Source: JACVRW01 sp963827065
Lineage (GTDB): Bacteria; Actinomycetota; Thermoleophilia; Solirubrobacterales; Thermoleophilaceae
Assembly: GCA_963827065.1 (NCBI GenBank)
Contig: CAWGZM010000008.1
Coordinates: forward strand, 186,001 to 250,000
Length of the DNA: 64,000 bases
Direction: 5' to 3'
Shown here: piece by piece, positions 30,642 to 38,633 of the stretch
Layout: each line of letters opens with the position of its first letter
How positions within the stretch are numbered: position 1 is the first letter of the stretch
Notes under the pieces: model-generated
Seen by the model: the letters and a program-made list of their open reading frames with translations, nothing else
What the model was told of the DNA's origin: nothing
The model's database searches: none
Program-made: the position numbers and the translations under genes

Positions 30642-31439
30642 CTAGCTCGCACGGGCCCGCCGGCGGCGGCCGTAGGCGCGAAGCGGCGCCGCGCCGCGCA
30701 TGCCGTGGCGCCCCAGCAGCGCCGTCCCACGCGCCGCCCAGCCGCGCCAGCGCGGGATCACCGCCACGAGCTCCTGCGAATCGAGCAGCCCGACCGCGCG
30801 CTCGGCCACCTCCTCGGCGCGCAGCAGGCGCGGGGCGGACCAGATGATCGCGCTGTCCTCGTCGCCGGCCCGCTCGCGCACCATGTCCGTGTCGGCGCCG
30901 TCCGGGCAGACGGCGTGCACCCTTACGGGGATGCCCGCGAGCTCCAGATCGCCCTGGAGCGACGTCGTGAAGCCCAGCACGCCGTGCTTGGTCGCGGCGT
31001 ACACCGCGAGCCCGGGCACCGGTGAGAGCGCCGACAGCGACGCCAGGTTGATGATGTGGCGGTTGTCGCCGGGCTCGCTCCGCATCGCCTCGATCGCCGC
31101 GCGTGAGCCGTAGATCACTCCGAGCAGGTTGACCTCGACCAGCAGTCGCAGCTCCTCGTCGGAGTGCTCCCACGCCTTGACCGTACGCAGCACGCCGGCG
31201 TTGTTGACCCATACCTCGAGCCGGCCGCGCTCGACCGCCGCGCGCGCCGCCGCGCGGTGGGCCTCCGGGTCGCGCACGTCGAGCGCGAGCGAGAAGCCGC
31301 CCACCCGCTCCGCGGTACGAGCGGCTGCCTGCTCGTCGATGTCGGTGCAGAGCACCTCGTAGCCGCGGCCCGCGAGCCGGCGCGCGATCTCGAGGCCGAA
31401 GCCGCGACCCGCGCCCGTGACGACCGCGATGCGGGCCAT
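30642..31439 (-). CDS. Short-chain dehydrogenase/reductase
   Basis: 265 residues from ATG 31439. VVTGAGRGFGLEIARRLA is the cofactor motif, LALDVRDPE, VWVNNAGVLRT and the catalytic block INLASLSALSPVPGLAVYAATKHG (Ser...Tyr-x-x-x-Lys). The basic C terminus (GRRRRARAS) is unusual. The ATG overlaps the FMO stop by one base. In this operon it would interconvert the alcohol/ketone acted on by the FMO or aldehyde dehydrogenase. Confidence 0.9.
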   Translation of the reverse strand: MARIAVVTGAGRGFGLEIARRLAGRGYEVLCTDIDEQAAARTAERVGGFSLALDVRDPEAHRAAARAAVERGRLEVWVNNAGVLRTVKAWEHSDEELRLLVEVNLLGVIYGSRAAIEAMRSEPGDNRHIINLASLSALSPVPGLAVYAATKHGVLGFTTSLQGDLELAGIPVRVHAVCPDGADTDMVRERAGDEDSAIIWSAPRLLRAEEVAERAVGLLDSQELVAVIPRWRGWAARGTALLGRHGMRGAAPLRAYGRRRRARAS

Positions 31440-32794
31440 CAGGAGGCTGCCGGCGCCGGCCGCTGCAGGGTTGCGGGCCGGCCGAGCGGATGACGGACGC
31501 CCTCGCTGCGCCTGCGCTCCTCGCGCAGCAACCGCATGTAAGGGTGGAAGTCGACCTGGATCGTGTGCCGCGTCGAGGCAACGTAGCGGCGTCGCATCGC
31601 CGCCTCCTCGGCGGCGATCTCCGCGCGCATCGTGGGAGCGTCCGGGAGCGGCACCTTCCCCTCGAGGACGTCGCCGATCCACTCCGACTGGAGCTCGGCG
31701 ATCGGCATGATCGCGCCGAGTGGCTGCACGAGCCCAATGAAATAGAGCCCCGGGCGACCGGGGTGCACCACGCGCCGGAAGAGCGGCACGTGGTTGCCGT
31801 CGCTCGACATCACCTCGGAGTCGAGGAACGGGAACGTGATCCGGTAGCCCGTGCACCAGACGATCGTGTCGATCTCGGCGCTCGAGCCGTCCACGAAGTG
31901 CACCGTCCCGCCGGCGATGCGCGCGACGTTCGGCTTCGGGGTGATGCGGCCGTGCCCGATCCGCAGCAGCAGGTCCGAGGAGATCGTGGGGTGCGCCTCG
32001 CCGAGCTTGTGGTCGGGCTTCAGCAGCCCGTAGTCCTCCATGCTGCCCTGAATCTGCTTGAGCTGGCGCGTGAAGAACCAGCGCGTGACCTGGAACGGCA
32101 AGTGCGACATCCACTCCGGGGCGAGCTCGTCGGTCGGCTTGCCCGCGATGTACTTGGGGATCACGTGCGCGCCGCGCCGCATCGCCAGGTAGGTCATCTC
32201 AGCGTGGCGCGAGATCTCGACCGAGATGTCCGTCGCGGAGTTGCCGATGCCGAGCACGAGGACGCGCTTCCCCTGGAAGCGCTCGTCCGGCTCGCGGTAG
32301 TGGTGCGAGTGGAGCTGTTCGCCGGTAAAGGTCTCCTGACCCGGGAAGGGCGGGTCCGGCCACTTCGGGTTCCAGTGGTGGCCGTTCGCGACGAAGACAG
32401 CGTCATAGGCGGTCGACGTGCCGTCGCTCGTCGTGACCGTCCAGCGCCCCTCGCCGGCCGGCTCGACCCGCTCGACCTCGGTGTTGAAGCGGATCCGGTC
32501 GCGGATGCCGAAGTGGTCGACGTAGTCGTCGAAGTAGGCGGCTATCTGCTCGTGGTGCGGATAGTCCGGATAGTCGTCCGGCATCGGGTAGCTGGCGTAC
32601 TGCATCATCCGCCGCGAGGTGTTGATGAACAGCGAGCGGTAGGCGGACGACATGCCGTTGTCGTTGCCGTAGCGCCAGTTGCCCCCGACGCCGGAGCCCT
32701 TCTCGAAGCAGTCGAAGTCGATCCCGCGCGCCTGCAGTACCTGGCACGAGGCGATCCCCGACGAGCCCGCGCCGATGACGCACACCTTCCCCAT
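31439..32794 (-). CDS. Flavin-containing monooxygenase (class B, FMO type)
   Basis: 451 residues from ATG 32794. It has the FAD motif VIGAGSSGIASCQVL, the FMO fingerprint FTGEQLHSHHY (F-x-G-x3-H-S-x2-Y), the NADPH Rossmann motif VLGIGNSATDIS and the TGY end motif IVWCTGYRITFPF. The His-x3-Tyr rather than His-x3-Trp ending points to an FMO more than a classical Baeyer-Villiger enzyme, although some FMOs do Baeyer-Villiger chemistry. It is first in the operon with SDR and aldehyde dehydrogenase, and divergent from an alpha/beta hydrolase 80 bases away. Confidence 0.9.
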   Translation of the reverse strand: MGKVCVIGAGSSGIASCQVLQARGIDFDCFEKGSGVGGNWRYGNDNGMSSAYRSLFINTSRRMMQYASYPMPDDYPDYPHHEQIAAYFDDYVDHFGIRDRIRFNTEVERVEPAGEGRWTVTTSDGTSTAYDAVFVANGHHWNPKWPDPPFPGQETFTGEQLHSHHYREPDERFQGKRVLVLGIGNSATDISVEISRHAEMTYLAMRRGAHVIPKYIAGKPTDELAPEWMSHLPFQVTRWFFTRQLKQIQGSMEDYGLLKPDHKLGEAHPTISSDLLLRIGHGRITPKPNVARIAGGTVHFVDGSSAEIDTIVWCTGYRITFPFLDSEVMSSDGNHVPLFRRVVHPGRPGLYFIGLVQPLGAIMPIAELQSEWIGDVLEGKVPLPDAPTMRAEIAAEEAAMRRRYVASTRHTIQVDFHPYMRLLREERRRSEGVRHPLGRPATLQRPAPAAS

Positions 32795-32874
32795 GGAGCA
32801 GCGCGAGACTAGCAATGTTGGCTGGCCGGCCAGTACCCTTCCGCCGGTCGGCGGGAGCGAGCGGGAGGAGCTAG

Positions 32875-33687
32875 ATGCCCACGGTGGAAGCGAACGGCCA
32901 GACTCTCTACTACGAGGAGCACGGCGGGGGCGAGCCGCTCGTGTGCGTGATGGGTCTGGCGGCGGACATCCAGACGTGGGCGCTGCAGGTACCGGCGTTC
33001 TCGGCCGCCCACCGGACGATCGTCTTCGACAATCGCGACGTGGGTCGCTCGTCCGAGGACGACGGCCCCTACGAGATCGCTGACATGGCACGCGACACGC
33101 TCGCGCTCGCCGACGCGCTCGAGCTCGAGTCCTTCCACCTGCTCGGCTACTCGATGGGCGGCGCGATCGCCCAGGAGATGGCGTGCCAGGCGCCCGACCG
33201 GCTCCGCACGCTGACGCTGTCGGTGACATTCGCGGCGGGCGGCGCCTGGGCACGCACGCTAAGCGAGGTCTGGTCCGCCCGCGTCCACAAGCTGAGCCGC
33301 GAGGAGCACATCGACGAGCTGCTGCTGCTCACGCACAGCGAGGAGCTGTTCGAGAACGCCGACGCGATCGGCTACATGCGCGGGCTGATGCTCGACAACC
33401 CGTATCCGCAGTCGCCGGACGCCTTCGCGCGCCAGCTCGCGGCGTCGAGCCGGCACGACACGCGCGACCGGCTCCGCTCGCTCTCGATTCCTACTCACGT
33501 GATCGGCGCCGAGCACGACATCCTCGTGCCGGTGTGGAAGTCGCGCGAGCTCGCCGAGCTGATCCCGGACGCGAAGCTGACGCTGATCGAGGGCGCGCCG
33601 CACGGCGCGCTCATCGAGCGGGCCGAGCAGTTCAACGCGGCCGTGCTCGACTTCATCGGCTCGGCGCGCGAGCCCGTGGCGACCTAG
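32875..33687 (+). CDS. Alpha/beta hydrolase
   Basis: 270 residues, fold complete. The oxyanion-hole region is VMGLAADIQTW, the nucleophile elbow LLGYSMGGAIAQE (Ser 93), then Asp in IGAEHDILVP and His in GAPHGALIERAEQ. It resembles 3-oxoadipate enol-lactonase/esterase-type hydrolases. Being divergent from an FMO-SDR-ALDH operon, it could hydrolyse an ester or lactone made by the monooxygenase (inference). Its TAG shares CTAG (33684-33687) with the STAS gene. Confidence 0.88.
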   Translation: MPTVEANGQTLYYEEHGGGEPLVCVMGLAADIQTWALQVPAFSAAHRTIVFDNRDVGRSSEDDGPYEIADMARDTLALADALELESFHLLGYSMGGAIAQEMACQAPDRLRTLTLSVTFAAGGAWARTLSEVWSARVHKLSREEHIDELLLLTHSEELFENADAIGYMRGLMLDNPYPQSPDAFARQLAASSRHDTRDRLRSLSIPTHVIGAEHDILVPVWKSRELAELIPDAKLTLIEGAPHGALIERAEQFNAAVLDFIGSAREPVAT

Positions 33688-34037
33688 TCGATCGCCTCCA
33701 CCGCGCGCTCGACGTCGGGGCATATGGGAGCGGCGCGCTCGAACTCGACGATCTCGAGGACGCGGGCGACCGGCTTGCCCTTCGGCGCCACCACGCGCAG
33801 CTCCTGACGGCGGCTCGACAGCCGGCGCACGAGGCCGAACAGCATCGCCACGCCGCTCGAGTCGATGAAGTCGAGCTCGCTCATGTCGACGACGAGGCCA
33901 CGCGCCGAGGTGGGCACCGCCTCGGCGATCCGCTCACCGGCGTGAGGTGCGCCCGCGATGTCGAGCTCGCCCGTGACATGCGCGACCACCACGCCCTCCA
34001 GCTCCTTGATCTCGAGCCCCACGAGCCCGTCCTTCAC
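33684..34037 (-). CDS. STAS-domain anti-sigma factor antagonist
   Basis: 117 residues from GTG 34037 with GGGAGG upstream. VVVAHVTGELDIAGAP and the phosphorylatable region MSELDFIDSSGVAMLFGLV (Ser in DSSG) are the SpoIIAA/RsbV hallmarks. Phosphorylation of that Ser by a HATPase anti-sigma kinase and removal by a PP2C phosphatase set sigma-factor availability. Both kinase-like and phosphatase domains are encoded by the upstream gene, which overlaps this one in GTGA. Confidence 0.92.
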   Translation of the reverse strand: MKDGLVGLEIKELEGVVVAHVTGELDIAGAPHAGERIAEAVPTSARGLVVDMSELDFIDSSGVAMLFGLVRRLSSRRQELRVVAPKGKPVARVLEIVEFERAAPICPDVERAVEAID

Positions 34038-36595
34038 CCAGATCCTCCCTGACTGTCGAGTCTCCGTCGCAACCGAACGGTGGTTCCCTCCGGCGACGGT
34101 GCCACCTCCACCGTATCCATCAATGCGCGCATGAGCGAGAGGCCGCGCCCCTGGTCGCCCTCGCGCGGGTGGCGCCAGCTGCCGCGATCGCGCACGGCGA
34201 TCTCGATCTCGCGGTCCCGGTTCCGCCCGCTGATCTCGAAGCGCGCCGCGGCGCCGCCGCCCGCGTGCTCGATCGCGTTCGTGGCTGCCTCGCCGCAGGC
34301 AGTCGTGATCTCGGCGATCGTGTTGTCGCCGGCGCCCGCGTGGCGCAGCCAGCGGCGCAGCATTGCGCGCATCTGCGAGAGCGCCTCCGGCTCGGCCTCG
34401 AACTCGGCGCGAAAGCGGTCCGTCACCGGCAGGTTGCGGAGCATCAGGATCGCGACGTCGTCGGTCGCGCCGCTGCTCGGCACGAGCGTCTCCAGCAGGT
34501 GGTCGCACAGCTCCTCGAGGTCGTCGGGCGCCTCGCTCACGCGGGCGGCGAGCTGCGCCATGCCGTCGTCGATCAGCTCGCCGGGTCGCTCGATCAGGCC
34601 GTCGGTGAACAGGACGATCGAGCTGCCCGGCTCCATCGCCGACGTCACGGTCTCGTAGGTCGGAAAGGGAAGGACGCCGAGCGGAACCGAGCTCGGGCCC
34701 TCCAGGTAGTGCCCGGCGCCACGCCCGTTGACGAGCAACGGAGCCGGGTGGCCGGCATTCACCCAGTCGACGCGGCTCTCGCCCGGCTCGACGACCATGT
34801 AGAGGAGCGTCGCCATCTGGCTGTCGCGCGCCTCGGTCCAGACCAGCCGGTTGAGCTGCTCGATGACGCGCGCGGGCTCGTGGCCCTCGAGCGCGTAGGC
34901 ACGCAGCGCGCTGCGCAGCCGGCTGACCATCGAAGCCGCGGCGAGCCCCTTGCCGGCCACGTCGCCCATCACGAGGCCGAGGCCGCCGGTCGGGGTGGGG
35001 ATCACGTCATACCAGTCCCCTCCCACGTCTGCCTCCGTGGCGGCCGGCAGGTAGCGCGCCGCCACCTCGAGCCCCGGCACGTCCGGCATCTTGGCGGGCA
35101 GCAGGCTCTCCTGGAGCGTCACGGCGATCTTGTGCTCGCGCTCGTAGACGCGCGCGTGCTCTATGGCGAGGGCGACCCGGTCGGCGGCCAGCCGCAACAG
35201 CGTCAGGTCCTCCGCCGAGAAGCGGCGCGGCGCCACCGAAGCCACCACCAGGACCCCGGTCACGGCGTTCTCCGCCAGTAGCGGCACGCCGATCAGCGAC
35301 TCGATCTCGAGCTGTCCGAGGGCGGGGTCGGGCAGGTCGGCCGGCCCGGGATCATGAGCGAGCATCGCCTCGCGCGTCTGCGCGACGCGGCCGGCGAACC
35401 CCTCGCCGACCTGGAGCGGCTCAATCTGCTCGCCGGGCTCGCCCTGGGATGGGCGCGGCAGCGACGACGCCGCCACGGTGAGCCGCTCCTCTTCGTCGGC
35501 GAGCAGGATGGTCGCGGCGTCGGCCTGCAGCACGCCCCGCACGCGCATGATCAGGTCCTCGAGGATGTCGTCGAGGGTGCGGTGCGCCAGCGCCGCGTCG
35601 ACCAGCAGCTGCATGCCGCTCACGAGCTCGGCCACGCGTTCCGCCTCGGCGCGGGCAGCCTGCTCGCGCAGGAGCGTCTCGCGCTCCTGCTGGCGGCGCA
35701 TGCGCTCGCTGACGTCGCGGATGAAGCCGGAGACGAACGGCTCGCCCTTGATCTCGATCTTCGAGACCGTGGCCTCGGCGGGGAAGCGCGTGCCGTCGCG
35801 GCGCACGAAGTCGGTGTCGTAGCGCTGCATGGCCACGACCTGCGGCGTCTCGATCAGCGCCGTGCGGCGCTCGTCGTGGCGGTCGCGGAACTCCTCGGGT
35901 GTCACGAGCGAGCGGAACGGGACGCCGATCGCCTCCGACGCGCTCCAGCCGAAGAGCCGCTCCGCCGCGGTGTTCCAGGATGTGATGACGCCGTCGCGGT
36001 CCAGCGCGACGAATGCGTCCGGCGCGCCGTCGAGTACGAGCCGAGTGCGCGCCTCACTCTCCTGGAGCGCGCGGGTGCGCCGCTCGGCGTCCTGCACGCC
36101 CACGCGCAGCATGCCGAGCAGTCGCGAGATCAACAGGCCCGCGATCAGCGGCGTCCCGACCGCCAGCAGCCAGCGCACCACGGCGCTCGACGGCTCGACG
36201 AGAACGAGAACCACCGCGTAGCCGACGGCGATCAGCGCGATGTGCGCGAGCGCAATCTCGAGCCGGAAGAAGTAAAAGGCGTACAGCGCCGTCCAGGTGT
36301 AGAGGACGGGGTAGATGACGGTCGCCTCGACGTAGTAGTTCGCCAGCGACAGGATGATCGTGCCCGTGGCGAGGACCACGTGCAGCTGCCAGGGCCGGAC
36401 GCGGTCGGCAAAGACCCAGATCACGACGGCGATCAGGATTGCGGCCGCCGCGAGGATCACGAGCTCGAAGTCGCGGATCTGATCCGAGTGCGGGAAGACG
36501 AGCGTCAGCAGCCCCAGCGCGGCCCCCGCGATGAAGAGGTAGGCCAGCGAGCGCGCCTGAAGACGCAAGTCGAAAAGCTCGGGGAGCTCCCTCAC
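34034..36595 (-). CDS. Membrane-anchored PAS-GAF-SpoIIE phosphatase fused to HATPase (RsbW-like) domain
   Basis: 853 residues. Five or six N-terminal helices (about 15-170) anchor it. A PAS domain (about 185-305, DGAPDAFVALDRDGVITSW) and a GAF domain (about 330-480) follow. The SpoIIE/PP2C phosphatase (about 490-700) has metal-site residues in ATEADVGGDWYDV, LVMGDVAGKGLAAAS and FTDGLIE. The last part (about 715-850) is a histidine-kinase-like ATPase with EITTACGEAATNAIEHA and DQGRGLSLMRALMD. Phosphatase and anti-sigma kinase functions are thus on one chain, coupled to its STAS substrate. The cognate sigma factor is not adjacent. Confidence 0.92.
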   Translation of the reverse strand: MRELPELFDLRLQARSLAYLFIAGAALGLLTLVFPHSDQIRDFELVILAAAAILIAVVIWVFADRVRPWQLHVVLATGTIILSLANYYVEATVIYPVLYTWTALYAFYFFRLEIALAHIALIAVGYAVVLVLVEPSSAVVRWLLAVGTPLIAGLLISRLLGMLRVGVQDAERRTRALQESEARTRLVLDGAPDAFVALDRDGVITSWNTAAERLFGWSASEAIGVPFRSLVTPEEFRDRHDERRTALIETPQVVAMQRYDTDFVRRDGTRFPAEATVSKIEIKGEPFVSGFIRDVSERMRRQQERETLLREQAARAEAERVAELVSGMQLLVDAALAHRTLDDILEDLIMRVRGVLQADAATILLADEEERLTVAASSLPRPSQGEPGEQIEPLQVGEGFAGRVAQTREAMLAHDPGPADLPDPALGQLEIESLIGVPLLAENAVTGVLVVASVAPRRFSAEDLTLLRLAADRVALAIEHARVYEREHKIAVTLQESLLPAKMPDVPGLEVAARYLPAATEADVGGDWYDVIPTPTGGLGLVMGDVAGKGLAAASMVSRLRSALRAYALEGHEPARVIEQLNRLVWTEARDSQMATLLYMVVEPGESRVDWVNAGHPAPLLVNGRGAGHYLEGPSSVPLGVLPFPTYETVTSAMEPGSSIVLFTDGLIERPGELIDDGMAQLAARVSEAPDDLEELCDHLLETLVPSSGATDDVAILMLRNLPVTDRFRAEFEAEPEALSQMRAMLRRWLRHAGAGDNTIAEITTACGEAATNAIEHAGGGAAARFEISGRNRDREIEIAVRDRGSWRHPREGDQGRGLSLMRALMDTVEVAPSPEGTTVRLRRRLDSQGGSG

Positions 36596-36607
36596 CGGCC
36601 TAGAAGG

Positions 36608-36910
36608 TTAGAAACCCGGTCCGCCCCCTCGCGCCGATAGGCGCGCGAGCGCCTCGTGGCACTCGACGACCCGCTGCTTGACCGGGTCGTCGTCGGGGCG
36701 GGCGTGGACCAGGTCCCACGTCTTGTCGGCGACGTCGCGCGCGGTCTGCGGCGTCGCCTGCGCGCACAGCATGTCGATCAGTCTGAGCTCGAATCCGCTG
36801 AGCTGCTCGCCGGGGTCGCCCGGTGGCATCCGCGGCAGCGGCTCATCGGTCGCCTGCCGCCACATCTGAGTAGCCATGACCAGCCGGTTGCGCAGCTCCA
36901 TCTGGTCCAC
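36608..36910 (-). CDS. Hypothetical protein of 100 residues
   Basis: An alpha-helical protein beginning MDQMELRNRLVMATQMWRQATDE, with FELRLIDMLCAQATPQTARDV and VVECHEALARL. Codon composition is normal for the window. It lies between the SpoIIE-type gene and the M23 peptidase, overlapping the 3' end of the latter by 68 bases in another frame. ATG 36901 or 36877 would shorten the overlap. No family recognised. Confidence 0.55.
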   Translation of the reverse strand: MDQMELRNRLVMATQMWRQATDEPLPRMPPGDPGEQLSGFELRLIDMLCAQATPQTARDVADKTWDLVHARPDDDPVKQRVVECHEALARLSARGGGPGF

Positions 36911-37454
36911 GGGACCGAGAATCTACGAAAGCCCGGCGCCGAAGGGCTGCGCGCCTGGGGCCGTCGCGGGACGCCAGGACCCGTCGTAGCTGCGGCAGCG
37001 GGTCGACCGTGGCTCCGGTCGTGCCTCGCCCCCGCCGCACCTCGATGTGGAGATGGTCGCCCCAGCACGAGCCGGTGCAGCCGACGGCGCCGATCTGCTC
37101 GCCCGCCCGCACCCGCGACCGGAGCGCCAGCGCCGTCGGCCGGATCATGTGCAGGTACACGAAGGTGCGGCGCGCCTCGCTGTCCCAGATCGCAACGTAG
37201 TTGCCGCGGCCGCCGTCGTCCCCCTTCTCGACGACCTTGCCGGCGCGCACCGACACGAGCGGGGTTCCGGCCGGGGCGAATACGTCCTGCCCCTCGTGCA
37301 TGTGCCCACTGCGCCACGCGCCGTAGCGCGCGTCGGACTCGCCGAAGTCGGCGTGCCCGCGCACGGGAAAGAACGACTCCGGCGGCGGAGCCTTGACCTC
37401 ATCGGCCGCGGGCACGGCGGCGATGAAGACCGCGGTGATGGTCGCGAGCTTCAC
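36843..37454 (-). CDS. Exported M23-family (LytM-like) metallopeptidase
   Basis: 203 residues with a short signal peptide (MKLATITAVFIAAVPAADE). The zinc site is complete: HMHEGQD (H-x3-D type) and DHLHIEV (H-x-H), with VYLHMIRP between. GNYVAIWD and GTPLVSVRAGKVV are family elements. Such enzymes cut peptidoglycan cross-bridges. The last 45 residues (RRAALRRRAFVDSRSRG ...) have no similarity and overlap the next gene, so the functional stop may once have been earlier. Confidence 0.85.
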   Translation of the reverse strand: MKLATITAVFIAAVPAADEVKAPPPESFFPVRGHADFGESDARYGAWRSGHMHEGQDVFAPAGTPLVSVRAGKVVEKGDDGGRGNYVAIWDSEARRTFVYLHMIRPTALALRSRVRAGEQIGAVGCTGSCWGDHLHIEVRRGRGTTGATVDPLPQLRRVLASRDGPRRAALRRRAFVDSRSRGPDGAAQPAGHGYSDVAAGDR

Positions 37455-37541
37455 AAGCGGGGGGAGGCTAGCGTCCCGGCAGGGGCCAATACGACAGGTG
37501 ACCGATGGATTTCAGGCGCGGCCTGGGTCCTAGTAGCAGAG

Positions 37542-38633
37542 ATGAGACACGCCCTTTCAGCCGCAACACCGGAGCGCGGGCTGCTCGAGGCTGCCCAGGC
37601 GGGCGATGAGTACGCGTTCCGGGAGCTCGTCGAGCCGCTCCGTCCCGAGCTGCACGCCCACTGCTACCGCATGCTTGGCTCGGTCCACGACGCCGACGAC
37701 GCGCTCCAGGACACCCTGCTGCGCGCCTGGCGCGCGCTGCCCGGCTTCGAGGGCAGGAGCTCGCTGCGCGCGTGGCTCTACCGGATCGCGACCAACAGCT
37801 GCCTGAAGCTGATCCAGCGCCGACCAAAGCGCGTGCTGCCGCTCGACTATGGCCCGGCCGCCGACCCGCACCACGGCCCCTCGGCGCCGGTCGCCGAGGT
37901 GGCCTGGCTCGAGCCCTACCCGGAGGCGCCCGACGCCGGCTACGAGCAGCGCGAGGGCGTCGAGCTCGCATTCGTCGCCGCGCTGCAGCACCTCCCGCCG
38001 CGCCAGCGCGCGGTCCTGATCCTGCGCGACGTGCTCGGCTTCTCGGCCGGCGAGGTCGGCGAGGCGCTGCACGCAGCACCGGACGCCGTCTACAGCATCC
38101 TTCAGCGGGCCCACCGAGCGGTCAACGAACGGCTCCCCGAGCGCAGCCAGCAGGAGACCCTGCGCTCGCTCGGGGACGGGCGGGTCCGCCAGCTCGTGGA
38201 GCGCTTCGTCCGAGCGTGGGAGGACGCCGATGTGGACGCGATCCTCGACCTGCTGGCCGACGACGCGACGATCACCATGCCGCCGCGGCCGAGCTGGTAC
38301 CGCGGCCGCGATGCCATCCGCGCCTTCCTGGCCGGCTGGCCGCTGTCCGGCGAGCGCCGCTGGCGGCTCGTCGCCACGCGGGCCAACGCACAGCTCGCGT
38401 TCGCGAGCTACGGAACGGCGCCCGGCGGCGGCGAGCCCGCGCACGCGGTGCAGGTGCTGACGCTCGCGCCCGACGGACGGGTGCAGGACATAACCGCGTT
38501 CCTCGAGCCCGACGAGCGATGGATTCGGGAGCCGGCAGGGATCTCAGTTCGCGACGGCGGCCAGGGCCGCCACGCGAAAGGAGGCAGATGGCATCCCCGA
38601 CACCCGGATCCACTCGATGGGTCCTCGCACTGA
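37542..38633 (+). CDS. ECF sigma factor with C-terminal SnoaL-like domain (SigX5/TIGR02960 type)
   Basis: 363 residues. Sigma region 2 spans about 22-95 (ELHAHCYRMLGSVHDADDAL, SLRAWLYRIATNSCLKL) and region 4 about 140-195 (LQHLPPRQRAVLILRDVLGF, APDAVYSILQRAHRAV). After residue 210 a SnoaL-like fold (RFVRAWEDADVDAILDLLAD, ITMPPRPSWYRGRDAIRAFL) replaces a separate anti-sigma factor, as in ECF groups that self-regulate through the C-terminal domain. No anti-sigma gene is adjacent. The 3' 46 bases overlap the MFS exporter gene, suggesting one transcript. Confidence 0.9.
   Translation: MRHALSAATPERGLLEAAQAGDEYAFRELVEPLRPELHAHCYRMLGSVHDADDALQDTLLRAWRALPGFEGRSSLRAWLYRIATNSCLKLIQRRPKRVLPLDYGPAADPHHGPSAPVAEVAWLEPYPEAPDAGYEQREGVELAFVAALQHLPPRQRAVLILRDVLGFSAGEVGEALHAAPDAVYSILQRAHRAVNERLPERSQQETLRSLGDGRVRQLVERFVRAWEDADVDAILDLLADDATITMPPRPSWYRGRDAIRAFLAGWPLSGERRWRLVATRANAQLAFASYGTAPGGGEPAHAVQVLTLAPDGRVQDITAFLEPDERWIREPAGISVRDGGQGRHAKGGRWHPRHPDPLDGSSH

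Noticed and set aside
31439..32794. Assignment of the flavoprotein as a classical Baeyer-Villiger monooxygenase
   Set aside because: The fingerprint is F-x-G-x3-H-S-x2-Y, not the H-x3-W/D form of type I Baeyer-Villiger enzymes, so only FMO-type is claimed.
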